Assembly: GCA_942486035.1 (NCBI GenBank)
Contig: CALNXK010000166.1
Span: 502,501-566,500, forward strand
Length of the DNA: 64,000 nt
Reading direction: 5' to 3'
Source of the DNA: Porites lobata
Lineage: Eukaryota; Cnidaria; Anthozoa; Scleractinia; Poritidae
The position numbers and the translations under genes were made by a program. Under the pieces are notes generated by a model, which ran no database searches, was not told where the DNA came from, and saw only the letters and a list, made by a program, of their open reading frames with translations. Numbering within the stretch: the stretch's first letter is position 1; every line of letters begins with the position of its first letter. Below, in pieces: positions 21,860 to 33,093 of this stretch.

Positions 21860-24800
21860 ATGAAGATTTTCATCGCACTGGCGTGTGCATTTCTGCTACC
21901 TGAGCTTACCAACGGAAATCTCGGTTTTGGTGGAAACCAAGGAAACTTTTATCATGGTATTGGTGGTCAGTTGTCTGGTCTCAGCGGTAATGGAAACCAA
22001 TACATCAGTCAGCCTTACACTAGTCCCTACATACCCGACCCTTATGAACATTTCTGTCAATATTTTTACGATCTACGTTCTATAAGTCAAGGGAATAACC
22101 TTGACGCAGTTATTCATCAAGAAATCCTTAAAGCCATTTTTCAAATGGGAAGAAGACTAGAGATGGAAATCCCAGGATTTAATGTTTTTCAGGCTCCTAA
22201 ACTAGAAGATTGCAGAGACCCAAATATTTGTGCTTACCTCTTCTATAAAAGGTTGTCACCGATGGAAAATGAGTTTTTCAATTCTGTCTACTATGATGAC
22301 GTTCGAGAGGTTTATGTGGAACTTTGGTTATTACACCCGCTCATGCGACGATGTCTCCCTTATGTGAAGAAAGACTTGAAAAGTATTAATGCGAAGGTGA
22401 CATTAGTTGAAGGATTACTCGATGCGCGGAAACCAGTGTCTTCGGCTGCGGCTACGATTCTGCCCTCTGAAAGGTTTATAAAAGTTCTAGTAGGAAAGAG
22501 CGGAAAGGTCCTTAGAGATGAGATCAGAAGATCTTGCGAAAGCCGAAATCGTCTGACCAAGTATTTTGTTCATCTTTGCCAGAACTTGTTCAACTGGTTG
22601 ACTCCTACCAAACTGCGAAAGGTAGTGGCGACGCGAGTCCTCAATGGAATGCATATCTCCTACATTTTCTAATGCTTAAGTACAACTTTCCATCTGAGTT
22701 TCAACAAGTTCAATACCCTCAAGTCAACGAAGCAAATGACCTTATGATGAAAAACCTGGAGGTGTTTTTTGAAGTCACTAGCAACAAGCAAACAGATCGA
22801 CTACGTGATTTGTTGTCTTTGGTACCCGATTTAAAGACTATTAAATCTGGTTGTCACACGACATGGAACCTTCCGAGAAACAGTAAGAAGAGTATTTGTG
22901 TGTTCTGGAAAGCTATTATACAAATGAAAATTTACGCCATTTCCAGTACCCCTCCTGCTAATGGAAAAGTTACTAAAGTTCTCAATACCAACATTGACTA
23001 TCAAAATTTTTTGAGTTTGAATGAGATGAATAACATCCTTACAGCAGTTGAAAATCAGGCAAATGCTCAGAACATCCTCACAGATTGGCTGAGTGGAGAG
23101 TTGAAAAAGGAAGTTAATGACAGGTTCCATGGTCTTAAAACGTACTTTCAAAAGGTAGAAAGTTTCAATCGCGCCAAAGCTGACTCTGATGTTGCTTATG
23201 CAAGTACAAAACTGGAACATTATGCCTCTGAAGTCGCCTCTTTAACCGACGAATTAGGAAGTAGTTTAGAGAGACTTATAAATTGGGCAATTGCGGCGGT
23301 TTCGGCAGAAGCTGCTGAAGACTTGGCTCAAGTAACAGTTAGCACTTTTGCTTATTTGAATCCTGTTGAAGCCGTATTTGTGAGTTCTTCTTTGAATGAG
23401 TTCGCAGATCGTGTTAATAAATTGGCTCACACTCTCAATGAATTTGGAGAGATGTTTAATATGAAGGATTCTCTGGACAATCTCTTTACCCAAAGTCAAA
23501 GTATCAAAGCCAAGTTCAACGAAAATTCTGAATTCCTTGAGGTTGTCCGCAGTTTGGTTCAGGGTATCGCCAGTGGAGCATCCACGGACAATTTTGAAGA
23601 AAAAAAGCAGAAATTTCTATGTCTTTATAACAAGTACGATCCAAAAGTGGGGAAACCAGAGTTGACAGCCCTCACATCATTATGGGAAACTATGATTGAC
23701 GATACATGTGATACTATACTCGGGCAAGATACAGGCCTTGCTGCTGCAATGATTTCACACATTCAGATGGAACGTGCATGCCCCAAAACAAAAGTTCTTG
23801 CGCAGAAAATGATTGAATCATATGTAGAAGTGTATGACTTTCAGTTTGAACTCATTGAGGCCATGGCAAGCTACATGAGAGCCACCACTGCGGTGGAAGC
23901 AGCTAACAGTATCGTTGATAATTACGAACAGCTTCCCTCTGTGGTAGATCAAAACGATGTAAAAATCCCCACGTTAGCTTCTCTTGTCGTTTACAAAACT
24001 GCTTCATGGAAGAGTACAGATGACTTCTGCAGCATCTTGGAGTACAAAGAAGGAGGAGTTCTTCCCAGTGTCTGCGAAGGCCTGGACACTAATATTGCAA
24101 GCTTGGCTTCTTACGTCAGTCCAACCTGCAGAAACGTAGAAGAATACAAAGATATTCCGATTGATCCCCATGATAAGCTTGAATTCCTGTCTGATTTGTA
24201 TTCTGGTAAAGTTGTGTCATTCCAGATTCCTGATGCTGATTGGCTGGTCAGCAACAAATGGATAAACAGCCGTGACCGCGACTCTGCTATTTTTGTTAAG
24301 AACCTAGAGGTATTTTTGCCGACATCTAGCGCGCATGAGCGTAATGTTAGGGTCGAATGGAAAGCTGTTGGGATGAATTACTTTACCCCCTCAAATCCGA
24401 CCAGTAAGAGGTATGCTATTGTCCCACGAAAGAAGTCTGTTTTTGAGTACAACGAAGGACGGGGTGCACCCGAGCACTGCATGAAAGAAAGTTCCTTGCT
24501 GAACAATCCTTACGGACCTAACCTGCCAAAGATCTGCCCCTTGAATGTCGATGACAACAGCTGTGATGAGCTCTTGCAAAAAACACCATTATTTCCATCG
24601 GTCTACTCGAAATGGAAAATATCTATATCTGGCTACGAATCTGCCCGGATTCCAAATCCTGCGAACCAGGACTTCGCCATCAAATTTGGAGTGAAGCTCT
24701 GCATCTTGCAACGTAAAGTTAAAGACAAAGGCATCAACTTACTGGATCCAAAACGAAGAGGTAAAGGAAGAAAGCGAAATAAAAAGCAACAACAAAGAAA

Positions 24801-24927
24801 TAACGCAAACACAATACACTGCCAAGATGGCCAGTACTGGTCATTAAACAAGGGGGCCTGTACACCTTGCCCGTCGGGATCCTATTCAGCTTTGGATGGC
24901 TATTACTGCGAACAAAATCAAGCCTGA
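21860..24927 (+). CDS. Large intronless secreted protein, one frameshift
   Basis: The frame opens with a clear signal peptide (residues 1-19, M-K-I-F-I-A-L-A...T-N-G). A Gly/Asn-rich segment (about 20-60) follows, then a long region predicted to be mostly helical. The frame from 21860 reads to 22672, but coding character passes near 22530-22560 to the frame one base earlier, which is open to 24927. The total is about 1,020 residues. Near the C-terminus is a polybasic stretch (K-R-R-G-K-G-R-K-R-N-K-K). After it comes a cysteine-rich module with C-x-P-C-P-S-G-S-Y-S, like ephrin-receptor/GCC2-type repeats. No intron signal is needed. The protein would be secreted. The layout recalls cephalotoxin-like secreted proteins reported from coral skeletal matrix, but I cannot confirm this and toxicity must not be assumed. 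Function unknown; gene status well supported, intactness not. Confidence 0.8.
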
Positions 24928-25050
24928 ACATAATCTTTGAATAAGTCTTGTGCATGCAAGAGAATAATACGGGATTTAGCTGGAGTAGTTTTTATTGAAA
25001 TGATTCAAAATCAGGGGTGGTGAGTGGCCGGCGAGTCTCTCCAGTGATCA

Positions 25051-25056
25051 AATAAA
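25051..25056 (+). terminator. Polyadenylation signal
   Basis: AATAAA, 124 bases after the stop codon of the secreted-protein gene. A weaker AATAAT lies nearer, at 24963. Confidence 0.5.
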
Positions 25057-25059
25057 CCC

Positions 25060-26130
25060 GTCAAACCTGTTCCCAAGGTCTTGAATGAATTTGAAACTGA
25101 ATTTGAAATGGAGGTTTGAGAACCAAAATATTCAAAATTTCATTTGACCTTTTCTCAAGTAACCCGCGCACTTTTCGTTTTGGATGCGGATTATTGTCGT
25201 CACTGTCACTCAGTGACACTTTGCTACCTCATTTGTGCTGGTAGTGATTGCATGCCTTACCGTGTGGAACAGCGAGATGACTTGTCAGTTACGCGATGAT
25301 ACTACTTTCTAACTCGAAAACAGATACAGTTTCGTTGCGCAGTTGATAACTACCTCGCGAACTGCCAGTTGACCTTTCACCAGCCCTTGGGTGGCCACCA
25401 AGCTCACTTGAAACAAGTCATGATAGGGTGAGGGTTTATCAGATGATATATTGGGGAGTCTTAACTACCGTAAACCTGAGCAGCAAACCCTTTTTCCTTC
25501 TGTACCTGTCTTTTTCGCCGACCCATTTTTTTTGTTCATTTATCCCTCAAATTTGACCTCAAATAGCTTCTTCACAAATTAGTCAACAAAAATTAGGTAT
25601 TGAGAAAAGAAAGTTTATCATACTTCAAATGAGCACCCATTCAATTGTCATTGTCCATTTTCGTAGTGAAAAATCAACTGTAAATTGCGAATGATGCTTA
25701 AAATACATATGCTTAGTAACAGAATTGTTTGCTCCAGGTTATGGGCTCGTGGTATTTCAATACTACATGTAATTAGTATAGAAAAGCAGTTAACTCGCAA
25801 AGTAAATAATATGGCCGATTTGCCCTTCTTTATGGTCAGTTCTAGCTAAGAAAACTGTCAAGATTTGAATGGAAAGATTTGAGAATTCCGATCACGAATT
25901 ACTAGCAACAAAACAAGTTTTGTTGAGTCGCACCCCAACCAAGCTCGCATACCATCCTCACCAAAGCTCCTCAGCGGGCTTCTAATTAGAATTTAAAGGT
26001 GCATGGGATATTTCATTATTGTTTTTGTCAGTTTTTTTTTTTTCATTTGGTAAAGCGTAGGATATGAGCGTTTGGAAACATTAACACTATGTTTTATTTC
26101 CCGGTGTGACTCTTAAGAATGGGACGAGAA
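25060..26130. other. Non-coding stretch, nothing recognised
   Basis: Short frames only. No repeat boundary, RNA gene or exon signature was seen. Confidence 0.45.
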
Positions 26131-26131
26131 G

Positions 26132-26350
26132 AATAGCCCTTATGCATGTTTACGTCACACAAGCAAATTTCACCACCAAGCCTCGTTTTGAAATAAAAAA
26201 TAAGCGAAGTTTCACAGAAATGAATTCCCAAGGCAGTAGAGTTGAAAAGAATACCCACGCACAAAAAGTGCAAATGCAAAAAATTTTGTTCACAAACGAG
26301 GCTTGTTGGTGAAATTTACTCGTCTGACGTAATCATGCATAGGGGCTATT
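26132..26350. mobile_element. Inverted-repeat MITE, 219 bp
   Basis: About 57 bases at each end are inverted copies with few differences (AATAGCCCTTATGCATG against the reverse of CATGCATAGGGGCTATT). The arms continue through the words AAATTTCACCA and AAGCCTCGTTT. The target duplication is unclear. Confidence 0.7.
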
Positions 26351-26956
26351 ATGAGAATGACCCGAAGAACCAATTCTAGGAAGACTCTGAGTCTTCTTGA
26401 GCCATGTTTTGCTTGGGGCTATAAACAAACGTCAAACACCGTTGTGCGATCCCGCTGGACGAGGCAAGAGAATAGTGCATTTTTCAAAAGGCCTGGTAGC
26501 TGACCTACCTGGAATGATGACTCCGGCTCTTCACCCCTGACAGAGGATTGCACCCCCAGAGCTTTATCCAGTGCTAGGGGCAAGTGATATCAGGGGAGAG
26601 AAGATAAATTAAAAAGGGCCCACACTAATCTTCTGTGCGCACTCTTTTTATTGCTGTTTGATTAAGAAACAGTCAGGGAAAGTTTTGCAAAGCTGAAGAT
26701 GGAATAAACGTTTGGCCGAGCCTACCCTCTCGATTAATTGACAAATAGATATGTTGATTTGCTTTTCAAATAAATTATTTCAAAGAAAGCTAGACTGCAA
26801 GCGTGAGCTTTAAAATAGTTCTAAAGAAATTCTAATGATTCGTTTCCGCATTTCTACCCAAATTTGTTTTCGAATTCTATTTTGCCTGTTCCTTTCTTTT
26901 TTGCAGTTTTCAATTTCGATTTTGACACCCTTCGGATTATTATGAGGGATAAATGT

Positions 26957-29900
26957 TTAGGGAAAGCAGGTGTTCGAAGACTTCATAGTGACATTTCCAT
27001 GTGAGCCTCCCACGAAATCTGTAAATTTTAGATAATTGCCTTTTCCAGAGGAACAACTTCTGAACATGCACAGAATTTCCTCTCCCGAGAGGACTTCATT
27101 CCACATGTTCACTCCATACATCTCGCCGGAAAAACTTTGAACCTGCTCAAATTCACCACCGTGGCTGTCTTGATCTTGGCCGAGAATGATAGTACCATCA
27201 CTGCTAATCACGTGACCTGTCTCAAACTCATCTCCCTGAGCAACATTTGCGCCATCGATGTAAATGCTCCATGTACCAGCGGTGTTCTCCCATGTTGTAC
27301 AAATGTGATGCCACCGATCATCGTTGACAGCTCTTTCAGATGTTCTGAAACATTTCAAAAGTCACGTGAAAATTTTTTGTTGATAACGTTGTTTTTATGA
27401 TTGACCATAGAGTTGTTACTTTTTAGCTTTCTGGCCAACTTTAAGGTAAAATTTAGACATGGCACCCGATTCCATGATGGAATGCAAGCAACAGGAAACT
27501 CGTTGGTATTTCGACAACCAATCATTGTCTAGGCAAAAAAAATCATGGTTAAAACAATAACCTTTGTTTGTCTTGTAACACTTTCTAGATCATTGTCTTT
27601 TGTTCATTCGGATGGGCTATGGGAAAGGTCATGCTTCGAAAGTAAAAGGGCAGGGAGCCAAAGCGGCGAAAATAACCCCCCTTTCCAGGGAGCAATCCCC
27701 CAGTGTGTGAAAGCTAGCCGCCCCCTCCCCTCCCCAACGGCGTTTCCAGCATTTTATAAACATTTTCTAAAAACAGATTCATTAGGTGTGTACTTTTGTT
27801 TCGGCCAAGACAGTTATTAAAGGCATCAACTCACTGGCTACTTAATTATAAGATCTAGAATCGATATAAATAATAAAGAATAATGTTAAATATATATGGA
27901 CTGGTTAAGATTTATGGCGACATTAATGAAGCAGATTATCCAGAGTTTATTATTTTTTTATGAAGAGGTAGCCTCAGCGAAGGCAAGCGTGAAGCGAGTG
28001 AGAAGCCCCAGACGAAGCGAGACGGAACCGGGGAAGAAGCCGGAAAAAATTGTTTATCCCGTCGTCCTTCTCCTTAGAACTTTGACCTGCTGTGAAACTC
28101 GTAAGGTCGACTTGTGGCAAGCTACCTCCTCCTCATCGCTTGTATCTGTGCCTTCTCCGCGTCGAGGGTGTTTGGCGCTCCCCGTTCGCTTCGCGCCTGC
28201 CTACGCTCACCCGAAAAACGGGAAAAATAACACCTGTTCCAAGGGCTAATCAAGAAAGGGTTGAAGTTCACAGTATTGCCATTTACCTTAGATAACCATT
28301 TATCATAAACCTCAAACTGGTGTAGTCGGTGATCAATATCTCATTGTGTTCATCCGGAAGTGAATAACTGAACAAGGCCCCGTCATCTGATTGGTCGCTC
28401 ACTCTTATCCAAAGGCAGATGGTAAACTCAGTCAAAGCCGGCAGACTTGGATTGTAATCCTGCAGGTTTAAATGAACGTAGTCGTGGACGGTTTTATTAG
28501 GAAACGAAAACTGGAAATCGGCTTCATTCGTTTCTGCAAGATAAGATATCAAATAAGCCGATAGTGAATGGTCAAGAGTTTATAGCCGACTCAAAATATC
28601 TATTTCAATGCGTGTACTTAAATAGAAGCTAACATCGTATTTTTTAATTTATTTTTCACCATATGCATTAGCAATTTGTTATAGAATGCTGGCCTTGAAA
28701 ATGTGATTATTTTCCACCTCTAAACATTCCTATCGCTTACGTCGATTAGCTTTTGCTGTGGTGATCAGGAGGACAAATGAGGGAGTAAAACTCAATATAA
28801 TTACCCATGAGTCAAAGCCGCTGATTAAAAGTATTTTTTAAATCAAAACCTAAAGTGAGGAAAAGAGCTGAAAATAGAGTCCAAATTTCAATTAAAGTGA
28901 ACAAATTATCATGGAGGTATTGCAATTTTTAATTCAAAGCAGTCTTTGGTCATTTTGCCGTCTCGTATTTGGACCGCCAAAATGGACGCTGTTCATCGTT
29001 TCCAATCTTGCTGAGTTTGTGGGTCATTGGTGAGAACTCGGTAAAATTAAACAATCGGACAGAAACGCGGCTAATAGAGGTAAAAAACTGCGACATATGA
29101 AATTTACCACCCACTAAAGGGGTTCAGAGAGCGAATGCTGAGGTTCAAATCACCTTTAAATGGGACGGAGTCAAAGGTCAGTATGAATATGAAATTTGTA
29201 GTACGGATAAGTTAACTTTCTTATAATGGACTCCGGGCCTTGCAAATGTTACTGGTAAGCGTGAAGATTTTCTATCCTCAAGGTAATTTTTGCTTTATAC
29301 ATTTCTTGATGAACTAATTAATCTGTTGAAGTATGAGATAGCCGCTGGTATTACGCGGGCGCCACCTCAGCATTTGTGGCCATGGTAAGTAACACGTCAT
29401 AGCTGCGCTCCGCGTGCGCAGAGCCCCATAGCTAAGAAAATTTGGTTACCTAACCATCCAAGAAATTTTGGTAGTCACGTGACGGTACGTCCGTCCGACC
29501 GTCCGTCCGTCTACCTCTCCGTCCGCAGAGCTTTGCTTTTAGCCTTGGGAAAATCTATATATTACATCTTTAATTAACCAATTGAAAACTATGTTTACAT
29601 GTAAGAAATAGCTTAATACGAAGAATGGCAGTTACAAACTTTAAGACTGCAGATAAAGGGAACTACCTTCAAGGGAACCGGGGCAACGAGTACCGCACGT
29701 TCGAATTTCCTAAGAATATAAAAAACAAAATTTATGTTAGGCAAGGACAAAGTGTTCGCTTGTATACATTTAGCCTCTTATCTAAATCCCCACCAAAACA
29801 TTCGTGTGACCGAAACCCCCATAAAGGAAAACATAAACACAGAAAGTCTGCCATAAAGGTACGGACACTGAGGGTCTTTTCTCATGGGCGCAGATTCATG

Positions 29901-32900
29901 GTCCCCAAGTTCTTTTTGCGTGTCTGAGGTGAATGGCCGGCCCCCAGTAGGGTGAGTGTAATGCCGCCAGACTTAAGGTCTAGTACCAAACACACACAAA
30001 CGAGGCAATGCACCAGCACAGAAACTGACTGGGGAAACTGAACCCCCGCCCCTAGAGACACAGTACAGGATCCTTCATTTGGGCACAGAAGGTCTCTTAT
30101 CATTAATGCCCCTCAGTTTTGAACAGTTGTGGTGAACAAAAACATAGTCCCCAAAAATTAACGTTTTCGTCACAATTGAAGTCCAAATCAGACTGACAAT
30201 CGACTGAGAGTCACCAAAGAATGATAAAGATCGTCCTTAACACTGCGTAACAAGAAAATATCACTTCATATTCTTTTGCTAGTCAGACTGATTCACTTAC
30301 CGTGTCTTCATAGTATTTAAAACCTTCCTTTCTGGTGATATTTTGAGGACACATTTTTCCTGTTGCATAGTTGATTTCGCACTGGTGAGTCGGTGAGGCT
30401 GACACATATTGAAAGTTGTATGACAAACATTTTGGGTGTTCCACACAAAACAAGTGACAGTGTGGGAGTGACGTGACATGGTTAGTTGAAATTGCGTGAC
30501 CAAGGAGGACGTGTCCTGGGGGATAAGTTAACAGCAAAAAAAAATAATAATAATAATAAGAAGAAGCAACCAATTACAGACTATAGATCGAGAAATTGGC
30601 GGCATCTTTAAAATACTGATAAGGAGAAGATTTTGATAAAGACCTTTAAGCCGGGACCTTTAACCGTAGTGCCTGTGATTTTGGGATTGTAACAAAACAA
30701 GAGCTATTGTGATATTAAACTGCGCTTAAGAGTGCTGATACATCTAATTTTGCCTTCAGCGCAGTACGCCGTCTTTTGGGTTTTGTTTATATGTAGACAT
30801 TTCTTTACGCTCATTCATAGCCGTAACCGTGCGTAAGCGAAAATACTTGTTTTCCATCCTGAACACTCTAAGTGAGGCAAGAACCAGCAATTTACATCCC
30901 TAAGCGTGAAAATACCAAACTCGTCCCCAGGGTCTTAAGCTTCTCGTCCCACGGAGCAAGAGAGGGAGAGAGAGAGAGAACGATAGCCTGCGTAGCATGG
31001 CGGTTTTGGTTGGGCGCGCTAAGTAATAAAGGCGGGCGAGGGCAGAGAAACCGCGAGGAGATTGGGGCGGAAGCAACTTGAAAAACCGCCTGCACGGACG
31101 GGGGGCTTTTTTGAGTCGGTCCGCACGCCAGCGTACGGATCGTTCCGATTGGTTCGGAATGTTCGCTTGTCAATCAAATATTTTGGTAATCTCCCATGGG
31201 AGAGTTTCGAGGGACTGAACAAATCATCTCCGCAAAACAAAATCAAAATATCAAAGAAGCGTTGACCGGAGCGTCGTCGATCTTGAATATTTGACGGGAA
31301 AACAGGGCAATTGTATTGAAGCCTAAACAGGAAATGGCCATTTACAGTCTTCTTCAAAGGAGAGATGTCATGGAAATTTTGTCAACAAGATTTGGCAAGA
31401 GCATGATCTTTACTGTCTTTGCTATGGCCAAAGAAGAAATATCCTCATCGGAAACCTGTATGATCACAATTTCCCCTCTAAAAAGTACTATCGAGGACCA
31501 GATATCTGAAATGGTGTCGCTGAGATGTAAAGCAATGCACCTTATGACAGAAACAGTAAATTTCAGTGCTTCGAGAAAGTTCACCTCAATTTTCTCTATT
31601 ACTCGGTGTTAGAGAATAACGCACTCCAGCGCAATACATCGAACGGCGTCCGCGATTGTGGTCGATGAATCGCATATGGTAGAAGACGCACAGCGTAATT
31701 CTCCATACTTTTTTGCTTGGTGTAGCTTAAGCTACAACTCAAATCTGAAGATCGCGCTATACGTAAAAATACAACATCCTGCAAACAACAGTTAAAAAGC
31801 CGGGCCCAGCGTCAAAACATTCACAGACAAAGCAGTGACAAAGAAACTACAAACCAAGGCTCCTTGGTTTGTAGTTGTCCAGATCCAGGCATTTTAGTCG
31901 GAAAAGACCAAAGAAACTAAAATATTTATTTAGCCGTAATAAAAAGCTTTAGGCTTTAAGAGTGGTCAAAGAAATTAGTACTTTACAACTGCATCTGAGA
32001 TCAACAAATTCTAATTAGCGAAAATAACATTAACCACAGGAAATAATTACTCAATACAGATTAAACAAACCAACTCCATGACCTCTAAATAAATGTAAGA
32101 CTTAGTGCTGCAAAAATAAGATCTACTCAGTCAAGTTTAGAACGCAGTGTAGTCACCTATGCGCGAGATAGCCACAAAGAAAAAACCCGTGTTTGTTCAA
32201 GCAAACTCCAATTCCGGCCAAGGTCACGTTTTACACTATATCACGAGCTCTTGTGTCGTGTTTAGGCTGTCAACACCTTATTTCTGATTGGCTGGGAAAA
32301 CTGAAACCAAACAAGTTGTCAACAGGATGTCAAAATGAGTTGAAGGGGGCGGCAGTTGAAAAGGCCACGAATCCGGGCAGGCGGTTTTTATTTTTCTCGC
32401 GGCTTGGCCGCTCGTTCTCGCGCGCTTCGCGCGCGAATTTCGCGGCTACGCCGCTCCTGCGCCCGGCTCAACAAAACCGCCATGCTACGCAGGCTAAGAG
32501 AACGAGGGAACGAATGGAAAGATGGGACGAGGTTCTTTACAATGAGTAAATACTGGTCAAAAGGTTCCTTTTGAATGGTCACACCAGAGACCATAGGTTT
32601 TTTTTCACATTTTGTTTATATACGCTAGTTGGAGGGAGCCATTCAGGGGCGGATCCAGAATTTTTTTTAGGAGGGGGTGCACTCGTCTCTTGCTGTACTT
32701 CAACACCAATAAACCACATAGTTTTTTTTTTTGGCAGAATACCAGTTGTATTAGAAAACCGCAGGTCATCTCGGGGGGTGCACCCCTGCACCCTCCCCCT
32801 AGATCCGCCCCTGCCATTGGAAGAGGTAAACTAAAATCACGACGATCTTTAAAACAGGTGTAGCTACTGACAATCTGGCCCCCTTTTGGAAAGAAAGAAC

Positions 32901-33093
32901 TTTTAGTATGTTCTTTGCAAAATGGATAGGAACTGTGAAGAAAATGGATTACGTTGGCGACTGAGTTCATACCTTCAGTGGCGATAAATGCCCTTGTTTT
33001 GGAACAGGATTCTACAGTCAGTCGCGTGAATACTAAAAGAAAAATCACTTGAGCTGCTCTCATCATAATTCCTACTGCAACAAACAGTTCCAT
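26957..33093 (-). CDS. Secreted PAN/apple plus pentraxin-domain protein
   Basis: Four minus-strand exons are visible. 33093-32973 encodes a signal peptide (hydrophobic A-Q-V-I-F-L-L-V-F); an alternative start is the ATG at 33066. It ends in phase 1. 30515-30301 is a PAN/apple-like domain (acceptor CCCCAG, donor ACG/GTAAGT) with cysteines in C-H-L-F-C...C-L-S-Y-N-F and C-E-I-N. 28533-28287 and 27344-26957 together form a pentraxin/LamG-type domain. Its motifs are F-T-I-C-L-W-I-R, D-D-R-W-H-H-I-C, Y-I-D-G and I-L-G-Q-D-Q-D. The join of the last two exons is phase 2 and exact. The PAN exon leaves in phase 0 but the first pentraxin exon enters in phase 1, so at least one exon of 3n+1 bases is missing between them. 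Pentraxin folds bind ligands with calcium, and PAN domains mediate protein or sugar binding. A secreted recognition or matrix role is inferred. Confidence 0.8.
27969..28215. repeat. GC-rich intronic repeat, probable MITE
   Basis: Begins TAGCCTCAGCGAAGGCAAGC and ends in a diverged inverted version (CGCTTCGCGCCTGCC). It contains AAGCGAG words common to the TAGCCTG elements. The boundaries are tentative. It lies in the intron between the two pentraxin exons. Confidence 0.4.
28534..30300. other. Intron sequence, PAN-pentraxin gene; missing exon expected here
   Basis: No convincing exon was found by eye, although reading phase demands one. A GTCC-rich run (GTCCGTCCGACCGTCCGTCC) at 29489-29520 belongs to a dispersed repeat with GTCACGTGACGG words. 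Confidence 0.45.
30984..32496. mobile_element. DNA transposon, TAGCCTG ends, 9-bp TSD, carries RecQ-like fragment (1,513 bp)
   Basis: The ends are inverted and identical over 25 bases, starting TAGCCTGCGTAGCATGGCGG. Similarity continues to an inner AAAAACCGCCTGC word about 110 bases in. AGAGAACGA flanks both sides exactly (30975-30983 and 32497-32505), a perfect 9-bp target duplication. Inside lies a plus-strand fragment of a RecQ-family helicase (31292-31612), plus a GC-rich, self-complementary block near the right end. It lies in the first intron of the PAN-pentraxin gene. A 9-bp duplication is usual for Mutator-like transposases, but no transposase is present here, so the superfamily is not fixed. 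Confidence 0.88.
31295..31612 (+). pseudogene. RecQ-family helicase fragment (motifs I-Ia)
   Basis: The frame is open after a TGA at 31292-31294 and lacks a normal ATG at its start. It reads V-L-K-P-K-Q-E-M-A-I, matching the Q-motif region of RecQ helicases. R-D-V-M-E-I-L-S-T-R-F-G-K-S-M-I-F follows as the Walker A segment, then C-M-I-T-I-S-P-L-K-S-T-I-E-D-Q-I as motif Ia. The residue before F-G-K-S is Arg, where RecQ proteins normally have Gly. The match stops after about 90 residues, well before the DEAH box, so the ATPase cannot be complete. It is likely a deletion remnant of a larger helicase gene inside the transposon. Confidence 0.75.
32644..32813. mobile_element. hAT-like MITE, CAGGGGCGGATC ends, 170 bp
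   Basis: CAGGGGCGGATCCAGAA on the left and TAGATCCGCCCCTG on the right are inverted. CCATT flanks both sides (32639-32643 and 32814-32818). An inner GGGGGTGCAC/GTGCACCCC pair is also inverted. CAGGGGCGG ends are common among invertebrate hAT-type MITEs, but the 5-bp duplication is shorter than the usual 8. It sits 160 bases from the signal-peptide exon. Confidence 0.7.

Noticed and set aside
27545..28295. Plus-strand frames between the pentraxin exons
   Set aside because: They lie in the intron of the minus-strand gene and cover GC-rich repeat sequence; no domain.
32605..33093. 162-residue minus frame as one coding exon
   Set aside because: Only its first 40 residues are coding (signal peptide, ending at donor G/GTATGA); the rest reads through the intron and a MITE.
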